64,000 nt of DNA from an uncultured Bacteroidales bacterium (GTDB lineage: Bacteria > Bacteroidota > Bacteroidia > Bacteroidales > Muribaculaceae). The position numbers were made by a program, and so were the translations under genes. Below are positions 54,881 to 62,856 of this stretch, piece by piece (position 1 is the first letter of the stretch; each line of letters opens with the position of its first letter). The notes beneath the pieces are model-generated. The model did no database searches. It was not told the DNA's origin and was given only the letters and a program-made list of their open reading frames with translations. The DNA is taken from the NCBI GenBank assembly GCA_902800715.1, contig CADCFN010000013.1, positions 62,001-126,000 on the forward strand. The letters run 5' to 3'.

Positions 54881-55004
54881 AAAAAATATGGTTTTTGCGA
54901 AAAATGAGTTTTAAAGGCATCAAATCATGCTAAATCAATACATTAGAACAAAAAATCATTCGCTCTATGATGAGCGATTTCAATAAAGTCCTGTTTTCAG
55001 GACG
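54881..55004 (+). promoter_or_regulatory. CRISPR leader 1
   Basis: 124 bp immediately upstream of array 1, matching leader 2 (61721-61844) at all but four positions. It contains a GAGCG-type hairpin (CGCTCTATGATGAGCG, 54961-54976) and, abutting the first repeat, a perfect GTCCTG-TTTT-CAGGAC stem-loop (54988-55003). It probably holds the array promoter. Confidence 0.8.
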
Positions 55005-55885
55005 GTTGTAGAAGCCTATCGTTTGGGTAGGTATGACAACCCGAAGAACTTGACCGTCCCATCAGAATTTCTCGTTGTAGAAGCCTATCGTTTGGGTAGG
55101 TATGACAACTTACTTCTTCTGCGCATTACTATTAGACCAACTTGTTGTAGAAGCCTATCGTTTGGGTAGGTATGACAACAAGTGCACACAATCCTCAGGA
55201 GTGAAAGACATCTCGTTGTAGAAGCCTATCGTTTGGGTAGGTATGACAACTCGTTGTTGTTGTGACCGGAAGTCTCGGTGGCAAAGTTGTAGAAGCCTAT
55301 CGTTTGGGTAGGTATGACAACTGCGTGTAGTCCAGGAACGTCAGGCTGACGTTTTGTTGTAGAAGCCTATCGTTTGGGTAGGTATGACAACCTGAAAAAT
55401 AACCTGTCAAAAATTAACAAAACTGTTGTAGAAGCCTATCGTTTGGGTAGGTATGACAACTCCTCTGCATCGATTACCTGAATGGGTGTTTGATGTTGTA
55501 GAAGCCTATCGTTTGGGTAGGTATGACAACATGGACAATGGGGAGGTTGTCTTTTCCTCATTGAGGGTTGTAGAAGCCTATCGTTTGGGTAGGTATGACA
55601 ACTCCAGTATTTGGTGCCATTCACCGGTTCAGTGAGATGTTGTAGAAGCCTATCGTTTGGGTAGGTATGACAACTCAAAAATTACTGTACCTGTTGCTAT
55701 TACTGAGACGTTGTAGAAGCCTATCGTTTGGGTAGGTATGACAACTGTGACAGCTCCACCCACAGTAACGTGATTAACAGTTGTAGAAGCCTATCGTTTG
55801 GGTAGGTATGACAACATGTTAGGATTCGGATTTTTCTTTTCCATTTTAGGTTGTAGAAGCCTATCGTTTGGGTAGGTATGACAAC
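55005..55885 (+). CRISPR. Type VI-B CRISPR array 1: 13 repeats, 12 spacers
   Basis: The 36-nt repeat begins GTTGTAGAAGCCTATCG and ends GGTAGGTATGACAAC; all 13 copies are identical (starts 55005, 55074, 55144, 55215, 55286, 55356, 55425, 55495, 55567, 55639, 55710, 55780, 55850). Spacers are 33-36 nt. Repeats with GTTG/CAAC ends and a 36-nt length are the Cas13b type, in which crRNA is spacer then repeat, read from the same strand as the leader. The array lies on the same strand as cas13b. Confidence 0.99.
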
Positions 55886-55927
55886 AAAGGCCTCCCGGTC
55901 GACAATGCGATCGAGAGGCCTTATTTT
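55886..55927 (+). terminator. Terminator after CRISPR array 1
   Basis: Arms 55887-55894 and 55915-55922 (AAGGCCTC and GAGGCCTT) around a GC-rich inner stem, followed by TTATTTT. It starts one base after the last repeat and separates array 1 from the downstream operon. Confidence 0.75.
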
Positions 55928-55992
55928 GAAAGATGCTAATAGCGGAAATCTGTTTTTTTGAGAAAAGAATTGGAGATTTGTATGGAGAACTG

Positions 55993-56000
55993 TATCTTTG
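55993..56000 (+). promoter_or_regulatory. -7 box for the membrane-protein-cas13b operon
   Basis: TATCTTTG with TTG about 20 bp upstream (GAATTGGAG, 55970); leader of about 33 nt before ATG 56039. Confidence 0.65.
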
Positions 56001-56038
56001 CATTTAATTATTTTCTTTACCAATGACATTTTCATTTT

Positions 56039-57667
56039 ATGGATCAACAGTCAACAAATCCAATACATCAGCTGGAACTTGAAAAAGCCATCACCTTCTT
56101 TATGGTGCCCTTCTTCTTCGATTATGAAGAATTGGACATCATTAAGAAACAAGACCGATGGCAGAAAATCTCACGCGAGATCTACAATCAGGAGGATATC
56201 CTGTATCCTTACATCATGGACGTGTTCAAGCAGAAGAACATGACAGCAAATACCCGACTGGACATTTATGAATTCAAGTCCCAGAGTAAGGGCATCAAGT
56301 CAGAATTGTTTATCGACAGGATACTGGGGAAAACCAACTATGCCGTGCTGGCCAAGAATGCCCAGGAGAAAGCCTGCCCCGCCATCGTGCCGTTCAAGCT
56401 GTGCAAAGATGAGAATTATGGGCCGCTACTGTTCATCTCTGCTGCGGCCAGGATGGGAATTTTGACATTCTCGGTAGAACTCATCGGTGCAAAGACATTG
56501 CCCGACCTTATGAACTTCAACTACTATTGCCACAAGAGGGACCAGCTGGACAGTTACAAGTGCGTGTGCATCAGGCCCGAGAAAAAGAATGACAGCTCCG
56601 CTGCCATCGACGCTCAGAGCCTATATCAAATGATCCCTGATTTCTGGAAACTGAATCAGTACAACACGAGGGAGGAAATTAATTACCTGTGCTGGAATTT
56701 TGACGAATATGTCAGCCTGCTGTTGGGGACGATGGGCAAAGCCCGTGTGGATCAATGCCGCATCAAGTATTTCACCAGTAAACGAATGCACCATTTCACT
56801 TTTTTCACGATACATGACACTGATAATCAGGTCAAAGCCGCAGATCTGCATTCCTGGATACTGCGACTGTCGCGTTGTGAAACATCAAGCTATATGTTGC
56901 CTATTGATCAGTTGGTTAAAACAGAAGCTGTGTTACAGACGTTTGAGAACATCATGTTTGCTTCGTCACTTGAGGGAACCGTGATGGCGTGTATCGGTAA
57001 AGACGTCAATTCAGCATTCATCAGGAATATCCACAGCAACTTCAGCCATCAATATCTGGTGATCTATCTGTTGGTACTCATTCAACGCTACACGCTGCAG
57101 AGCATTGAAAGACAAATTACCGAGTATGAGTCAACCGACAAGAATGATGATGTGCGGCTATGGAACCTCATCGATGTGATTTGCCGAATCAAGGTCAAAT
57201 GCTACTACACCGACGTGTCGATCTACACCCATCACAGCCAGTTCTATCAGCATTGCTGCCGCAACCTGAATATTCCTGTAACATTCAACGAGGTGGGTGA
57301 AAAAATCGAATTGCTGAAAGCCACAACCGACCGAAGAATGCAACAAGCCTTGAATGAACAGAATGCATTGTTGCAAGGGCAGCTGGAAGAACATGAAAAA
57401 GAGATTGAAGCAGCCGAGCGCCGACAGCACCTCTTGAACTGGATTGTCGCCATCTTGACCATTGCTCAGGTGATGCAATCAACATATGAATTATCCAAGC
57501 CAAGGTATTATTGGGATGACCCGGCTTTATATTGGAGTGTTGGGCTTGGGGTGTTGTGTGCAGCAATACTCATTCTTGTAATGTGGAAAGATATTAAGGC
57601 CTTCTTCAAGTCTATCTTCACAAAAAAGAAAAAAGATTCAGTGGAAAACGAAACAATCAATCAATAA
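56039..57667 (+). CDS. CorA-like two-helix membrane protein, first gene of the type VI-B operon (putative accessory)
   Basis: A 542-aa protein, 14 bp upstream of cas13b, so one transcript. Residues 1-~420 are soluble and mostly helical, with a hydrophobic helix (QYLVIYLLVLIQRYTLQ, ~340-356). A coiled coil follows at ~425-463 (QALNEQNALLQGQLEEHEKE), then TM1 at ~465-485 (LLNWIVAILTIAQVM), a short loop (PRYYWDD) and TM2 at ~497-517, and a Lys-rich tail (KKKKD). This order is that of CorA-family channels; the Mg-channel GMN motif is absent, as in the CorA-like effectors tied to type III CRISPR. No RxxxxH HEPN motif is seen. It is much larger than Csx27 or Csx28, the usual Cas13b partners. I expect a membrane effector or modulator of Cas13b; unproven. 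Confidence 0.8.
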   Translation: MDQQSTNPIHQLELEKAITFFMVPFFFDYEELDIIKKQDRWQKISREIYNQEDILYPYIMDVFKQKNMTANTRLDIYEFKSQSKGIKSELFIDRILGKTNYAVLAKNAQEKACPAIVPFKLCKDENYGPLLFISAAARMGILTFSVELIGAKTLPDLMNFNYYCHKRDQLDSYKCVCIRPEKKNDSSAAIDAQSLYQMIPDFWKLNQYNTREEINYLCWNFDEYVSLLLGTMGKARVDQCRIKYFTSKRMHHFTFFTIHDTDNQVKAADLHSWILRLSRCETSSYMLPIDQLVKTEAVLQTFENIMFASSLEGTVMACIGKDVNSAFIRNIHSNFSHQYLVIYLLVLIQRYTLQSIERQITEYESTDKNDDVRLWNLIDVICRIKVKCYYTDVSIYTHHSQFYQHCCRNLNIPVTFNEVGEKIELLKATTDRRMQQALNEQNALLQGQLEEHEKEIEAAERRQHLLNWIVAILTIAQVMQSTYELSKPRYYWDDPALYWSVGLGVLCAAILILVMWKDIKAFFKSIFTKKKKDSVENETINQ

Positions 57668-57681
57668 AAAACCTATACACT

Positions 57682-60600
57682 ATGTCTACATCAGATTCTT
57701 TCTATTCGTTCGGGGTGGACTATACCAAGACCTATGACCAACAGCCCGACTGCAGGCGTCATGTCTTTGGAGCCTATGCCAACCTGGCTCGCCACAACAT
57801 GACGCTTGTCGTGAACACTATTATGCAGGCCATCGGCATGCCAACCTTTAATGAGAATATAATCTCAGATGCATTCAACAGCACGCATCGAAAGGAAATC
57901 GACAAGCTGGACAATATCAAGAAAGTCTTGCTGCAAGAGCGCTTGTATCGTCATTTTGCATTCTTGAAACGCATGAAACTGGAGGACTCCAAGAAGAAGA
58001 CCGTACAACTGAATACGTTGCTCGAGACACTTTCTGATTTCACAAGAATGATGGCCTATATGCGCAATTTCTATACGCATTACAATCCCTATAACTCAAG
58101 GGACGAAAAAGAAAAGCAGGGCGATCTGAATAAGAAAATGGGAGAACGCCTGCAGTTCCTGCTTGAAAACAGCCTGCAGATGTTGAAGGACACCGAGAAA
58201 CTTGACCATGCCAAGAACGAGGTGTTGTCATCATTGCGTGTCCCTGAAAGAAAAACAATCAGGCCTGGCGACACTGAATACAGCAATATTCATGATCTGT
58301 ATTTCACAAAGAACAAACGGAAAGGTATCAAATACGATAAGGATACCAAAGTATTTACGCAACAAGTATATATCTTGAATCCTGCTTATCCGGCCAAGAT
58401 GACCGATAGTGACGGATATCTGTCCCTGGCGGGAATGGTGCACTTCCTCTGCCTTTTTCTCGAGAAGAAAATTGCCTTTGAGCTGATGGATGAAGTAGGG
58501 TTCACCCAGCAGTGCCATTTCAACGGAAGGGATGCTGAGCAACAGTTGCTCTATATCAAGGAGGTCATGTGCATGAACCGTGTGCGCATGGCTCAGCCTC
58601 GATTGGACAGCGAGATGAGTGATACAGCGCTGGCGCTCGACATGATCAACGAGCTGCGCAAGTGCCCTGAGCCGCTCTTCAAGGTGCTGGACAAGGAGGC
58701 ACGCAATGAGTTCAAGGACGATGCCACGGTACAGTGGGAGATGGAGCACAATGTGGAAGCCCGTCCAGGCGAGGATGAGGAGAACAACAACAATGAGGAC
58801 GACATTGAAGAACCTGATGAGACCATCCGGGAGGATAAGGCGGTACCGCGCAGCACCTTCGTGCGCTGGAATGACCGTTTCCCGCAGATGACGCTGAGCT
58901 ATATCGACATGCAATCAGTGTTGCCCACTATCCGTTTCCAGTTGTACCTGGGTAAATACCGCTTTGCTTTCTATGAACATGATAAGGAGTATAGCGTGGA
59001 CAATGCTGAACGACTGCGTGTGCTCCAAAAGGAGATGCATGGCTTTGGCCGACCCCAAGAGGTGAAGGCGAACTTGAAGGACAAATGGAAGGACTATTTT
59101 GAGCATAAGACCATCGAAAACGGCCTGACCATGAAAGAACCTGATAAGGCTGGTCAAGCGCCCTACGTGACTGAGCAGAATCCGCAGTATGCCATCGATG
59201 AAAAGAGCCACTCGATTGGAATCAGATGGGGTGAGTGGAGTAGCGGCCATGGTGGATCTCATTATGGTGACCTGGACAAGCTCAATATGTTCATCCCCTG
59301 CTTGCCCAAGCCCAAGGCTGATGAGGACAAGGATAAGCAGAGAAACCATGCAGAAAAACTCCTGCCTCCCAAGTGCATGTTGAGCCTATATGAATTGTCG
59401 GGACTTGTCTTCTACCACTATCTGCTGAAAAAGTGCGGGAAGGAAACGGGTCAGGTTGAGCGGCACATCATCACCTATCATGACAATTTAGTACGCTTCT
59501 TGACTGATGTCAAAGAAGGCACAATCATTCCAGTAACCGATGTGGATGACCCGAAGGGTTACTTGGAAAAAATGCTCATGGAGTCCTATGCCCTTCGCCT
59601 GTCTGACATTCCTGAAAGAATAAAGAAATATCTGCTTAACGAAACTAAAAGCAGAGAATATAGACTGAAGGAGTCGGCAAAGAAACGTCTAGAAATTCGC
59701 CTCAAGAAGGTGATGAAGGATTTGGAATCCCATCAGGCAAAGAAAAAAAGAATCGGTACCAAAGAGAATAAATTCAACCGCAAGAGGTCAACAATCAAAA
59801 CGGGAAAATTAGCCAAAGATCTGATCCGTGACATCATGGACTGGATGCCGCGAGGAAGTGTGGGCCGCATGAATCTTTCGGGAGAGAGTTACATGGCAAT
59901 CCAGGCAGCTCTGACGATGCTCGGACAGCAATTTGACCGGGGAAAAGCCAATGTGGAAATTTATGATTTGGTGGATATATTGGTAAAAGCCAAACTCATC
60001 ATGCCTGATAGTGATGTCGAGGGAGCAGATTTTAATCCATCACATTACCATCCTTTTATGGATGATGTCTTGACAGAGGATAGATGTGGACCAGAGACAT
60101 CATTAGAGGATGTTTATGAATGGTATCTTGAGGAGGAAATTGCACATATCAAGAGGTTGATCAGTAGCATTAACAAGGTATCGACGGATTCCTTGCTGAT
60201 GAAGCAATACAACTTGATTCCTTTCCTGCATTGTGGCCGTGAGCGCTGGAACAAGGTGGATGACGAGGCCATCAAGAAATTGGCAGAAAAATACCTGAAC
60301 AACCCGATCCAATTGCCGAACAGCCTGTTTGCAAAACCGATTTTTGAACTCCTTAAAGAGGTCGCTCAAGAGAAAAACTATGACCGGTTGTCCCAAGCAC
60401 TGGAGGCGGCCTCTCAAGATGCAAACAATTTGAGCAAAAATACGGCTTATCTGATCGGTCTTTACTTTGAAATGGTAGAGGGCGACCATAGTCAGGCTTT
60501 CTATAACTCGTGCCCGGCCGATGATGGGACCGTCAGCCCCTACCGCCACGTCTATCGGGTATTCAAGAAACTATACGGAGAAATCATTGAGAACACTAAC

Positions 60601-61677
60601 CGAACGACTTCACCTGCTTATTCTAAAAAGGAAATCAGTGACATTCTCGCTGGTAGGGAAGTGAATGGTAAGATTCTATCAGATAGAATCAGTCGCTATG
60701 TCCAAAAAGCCGTGGATGAATTCAAAAAGCAAAAAGATGATGACCTCAAACAATACAGAATAGAAATTAAGGATGCTGCCTTCAACGAGAATAGAGTTAA
60801 ACATCTGAGGAAGAAGGCTTACGAAATTTTCGAGGAAGTCGACGTCAAAGTAGATCAAAAACGTGAAGAATTCGAGCGGCTTACCGATCAATACAGGCAA
60901 GAGGTTGAAGCAAAGCTCAAGAAGTTGCTCAAGAAAGTGCAACTCAATGAGCGGGCGATTCTCCGCTTCAAGACCCAGGACATACTATTATTGATGATGT
61001 CCAGGGATATCTTGAAAATGGGCAGTGATAATGAGTTCAAGTTGGAAAATGTTCTTTCAGAGTCGCTGTTGGAGAAACGTGTGGATTTCTCCTGGAAAGT
61101 TTCTGTCAACGACCAAACAAAGGATAATGTCACCACCTACAAGACGATAGAGCAAAAGAACATGAAGATGAAGGACTACGGGCAATTCTATAAATTTGCA
61201 AGTGACCACCAGCGATTGGAGTCCTTACTGTCTCGGTTGTCGCCATCGGTATTCCAGCGTGCCGAAATTGAGAATGAGTTCTCTTATTATGACTCCAATC
61301 GTAGCGAAGTATTCAGGCTTGTCTATATTCTTGAAAGTTTTGCTCTGGAAATGAAACCGGGTCTCAAGGACGATAATAATGCAAAAGAGCCGTGGTTTAA
61401 CTACATCAGGAAGGGCAAGCCATCCCCCAAACGCAATAGCTTTATAGAATTGCTTGAAGTGTTAATAGCAGGTGCTGACGGAATACTCGATAATCAAGAG
61501 AAAGAGTTGTTACGGGAAATCCGTAATGCCTTTGGTCATAACACCTATGATGTTGATTTTGAGACAATCTTTTCAGGCCCTCGGAAAAGCAAGCGTAAAG
61601 TACCCGAAGTGGCTAATGGCATCAAAGACAATATGGAAGAAAAGACGACTAATGTCTTAGAAAAGACCAAGAAGTAG
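57682..61677 (+). CDS. cas13b: CRISPR-associated RNA-guided ribonuclease Cas13b (type VI-B)
   Basis: A 1331-aa effector that uses a crRNA to bind target RNA and then cuts RNA, also in trans. Both HEPN active sites are intact: RNFYTH at residues 128-133, with R128 and H133, near the N-terminus, and RNAFGH at 1281-1286 (followed by NTYDVD) near the C-terminus, the end-to-end placement unique to Cas13b. The region 660-715 is strongly basic (KKRLEIRLKKVMKD, KKKRIGTKENKFNRKR), probably the crRNA-binding lid/helical part. An Asp/Glu/Asn-rich insert lies at ~358-387 (GEDEENNNNEDDIEEP). At 1331 aa it is at the long end of the family (typically about 1100-1250). Start ATG 57682; codon use is like the neighbours. 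Confidence 0.97.
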   Translation: MSTSDSFYSFGVDYTKTYDQQPDCRRHVFGAYANLARHNMTLVVNTIMQAIGMPTFNENIISDAFNSTHRKEIDKLDNIKKVLLQERLYRHFAFLKRMKLEDSKKKTVQLNTLLETLSDFTRMMAYMRNFYTHYNPYNSRDEKEKQGDLNKKMGERLQFLLENSLQMLKDTEKLDHAKNEVLSSLRVPERKTIRPGDTEYSNIHDLYFTKNKRKGIKYDKDTKVFTQQVYILNPAYPAKMTDSDGYLSLAGMVHFLCLFLEKKIAFELMDEVGFTQQCHFNGRDAEQQLLYIKEVMCMNRVRMAQPRLDSEMSDTALALDMINELRKCPEPLFKVLDKEARNEFKDDATVQWEMEHNVEARPGEDEENNNNEDDIEEPDETIREDKAVPRSTFVRWNDRFPQMTLSYIDMQSVLPTIRFQLYLGKYRFAFYEHDKEYSVDNAERLRVLQKEMHGFGRPQEVKANLKDKWKDYFEHKTIENGLTMKEPDKAGQAPYVTEQNPQYAIDEKSHSIGIRWGEWSSGHGGSHYGDLDKLNMFIPCLPKPKADEDKDKQRNHAEKLLPPKCMLSLYELSGLVFYHYLLKKCGKETGQVERHIITYHDNLVRFLTDVKEGTIIPVTDVDDPKGYLEKMLMESYALRLSDIPERIKKYLLNETKSREYRLKESAKKRLEIRLKKVMKDLESHQAKKKRIGTKENKFNRKRSTIKTGKLAKDLIRDIMDWMPRGSVGRMNLSGESYMAIQAALTMLGQQFDRGKANVEIYDLVDILVKAKLIMPDSDVEGADFNPSHYHPFMDDVLTEDRCGPETSLEDVYEWYLEEEIAHIKRLISSINKVSTDSLLMKQYNLIPFLHCGRERWNKVDDEAIKKLAEKYLNNPIQLPNSLFAKPIFELLKEVAQEKNYDRLSQALEAASQDANNLSKNTAYLIGLYFEMVEGDHSQAFYNSCPADDGTVSPYRHVYRVFKKLYGEIIENTNRTTSPAYSKKEISDILAGREVNGKILSDRISRYVQKAVDEFKKQKDDDLKQYRIEIKDAAFNENRVKHLRKKAYEIFEEVDVKVDQKREEFERLTDQYRQEVEAKLKKLLKKVQLNERAILRFKTQDILLLMMSRDILKMGSDNEFKLENVLSESLLEKRVDFSWKVSVNDQTKDNVTTYKTIEQKNMKMKDYGQFYKFASDHQRLESLLSRLSPSVFQRAEIENEFSYYDSNRSEVFRLVYILESFALEMKPGLKDDNNAKEPWFNYIRKGKPSPKRNSFIELLEVLIAGADGILDNQEKELLREIRNAFGHNTYDVDFETIFSGPRKSKRKVPEVANGIKDNMEEKTTNVLEKTKK

Positions 61678-61720
61678 ATTCATCATGTGGACTCTGTAAA
61701 ATCAGGAATAGTTGACAACA

Positions 61721-61844
61721 AAAAAATATGATTTTTGCGAAAAATGAGTTTTAAAGGCATCAAATCATGCTAGATCAATACATTAGAACAAAAAATCATT
61801 CGCTCTATGATGAGCGATTTCAATAAAGTCCTGATTTCAGGACA
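61721..61844 (+). promoter_or_regulatory. CRISPR leader 2 (duplicate of leader 1)
   Basis: The same 124-bp sequence as 54881-55004 at a 6840-bp offset, with four base differences; one of them lies in the loop of the terminal stem-loop (GTCCTG-ATTT-CAGGAC, 61828-61843), leaving the stem intact. Confidence 0.85.
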
Positions 61845-62369
61845 GTTGTCTAAGCCTATCGTTTGGGTAGGTATGACAACTAGGGTTTCTTGTTTACGAT
61901 CCTTTTTCGGATTGGTTGTAGAAGCCTATCGTTTGGGTAGGTATGACAACTTGTAACGTAAACGGTGCCGAAAGGCAATCGCTTTGTTGTAGAAGCCTAT
62001 CGTTTGGGTAGGTATGACAACTTACCATCGATGTGGTACGACTGAGTAGTTGGTGTTGTAGAAGCCTATCGTTTGGGTAGGTATGACAACTTAGAGATTC
62101 TTCGATTCACTCATTAGAGTTTGTTGTAGAAGCCTATCGTTTGGGTAGGTATGACAACACTAATGGTTGCAGGTGAGGGATAGGTGCGACTGTGTTGTAG
62201 AAGCCTATCGTTTGGGTAGGTATGACAACTTTGATGTCATCATTAACAGCCTTGGCCTTCTGGGTTGTAGAAGCCTATCGTTTGGGTAGGTATGACAACT
62301 GGTTTTTTGTTAATTTTTTTCAACAACAAGGTCGTTGTAGAAGCCTATCGTTTGGGTAGGTATGACAAC
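61845..62369 (+). CRISPR. Type VI-B CRISPR array 2: 8 repeats, 7 spacers
   Basis: Repeats start at 61845, 61915, 61986, 62055, 62123, 62194, 62264 and 62334 and equal those of array 1, except the first, in which bases 6-7 are CT instead of AG. Spacers are 32-35 nt and none is shared with array 1. Same strand and same leader position (5') as array 1. A hairpin (62374-62410; arms CCGCATTGC and GCAATGCGG) follows the last repeat. Confidence 0.99.
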
Positions 62370-62373
62370 AAAA

Positions 62374-62410
62374 AATCCCCGCATTGCGTTTAATTTGCAA
62401 TGCGGAGATT
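62374..62410. terminator. Hairpin after CRISPR array 2
   Basis: A 9-bp GC-rich stem with A/T outer pairs. A T-tract follows only in the minus-strand reading, so it terminates well for minus-strand transcripts and only weakly for the array transcript. Confidence 0.5.
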
Positions 62411-62455
62411 GAGTATAAACTTATAGTATTTGAACCCGGCTATCCCGTTTTTCCC

Positions 62456-62611
62456 CTAGCTCTTAATCGTCCCGGTTTTGCGTCCGAGTTTCCCTCTGTT
62501 TCTCACATACTGGGCGCGTTCTGAGTTGAGCCGGTTTGGGATGTTGGCTCGCTCGATATAGCCCATCTCAGCTAAAACGGTGATCAGAATGGACGCGATA
62601 ATTGGGTGTCT
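62456..62611 (-). pseudogene. Serine-recombinase (invertase/resolvase) C-terminal remnant
   Basis: A 51-codon open stretch between stops on the minus strand. The translation includes ILITVLAEMGYIERANIPNR and ends RNRGKLGRKTGTIKS, which resembles the C-terminal end of the catalytic domain of Bacteroides Mpi-type serine invertases (LAEME.....R...A...GKLGRK.G..K). The N-terminal catalytic part and the HTH end are absent, so it is a decayed fragment next to the CRISPR array. Confidence 0.6.
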
Positions 62612-62745
62612 TTAAGGATGAAAAGGGGTGAATAATCGGGTGTCACATTTCTCGAGAGCCAGTTCAGTTTCTTGGTCAACATTATAATATCTTACTCGAA
62701 TTTGCTGAACGGAGGTTTTTTGTTGGAAAGTTCAGTGAAGTGTCT

Positions 62746-62753
62746 TATCTTTG
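62746..62753 (+). promoter_or_regulatory. -7 box for the GH2 gene
   Basis: TATCTTTG with TTG 20 bp upstream (62723-62725); the leader to ATG 62857 is about 100 nt. The rest of 62612-62745 shows no gene. Confidence 0.62.
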
Positions 62754-62856
62754 CAGTGCTTACAAACTGGTATGCTTTAACGGTGTTATTTACACAGATG
62801 ATGATTGGGGACAACATCGCTTACGACTAAATGAATTATCTTCAAATTCAGGAAAT

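Noticed and set aside
55436-56047. Reading frames through the CRISPR array (e.g. 55436-55678, 55721-56047 minus strand)
   Set aside because: The 'proteins' consist of translated repeats and spacers; they are artefacts of the array.
56039-57667. Identification of the 542-aa protein as Csx27 or Csx28
   Set aside because: Both are about 200 aa; Csx28 carries a HEPN-type RxxxxH motif, which was not found here, and the TM layout differs.
56039-61677. Type III CRISPR remnant
   Set aside because: The CorA-like layout hints at it, but no Cas10, Cmr/Csm protein or type III repeat is present; the repeat and effector are type VI-B.
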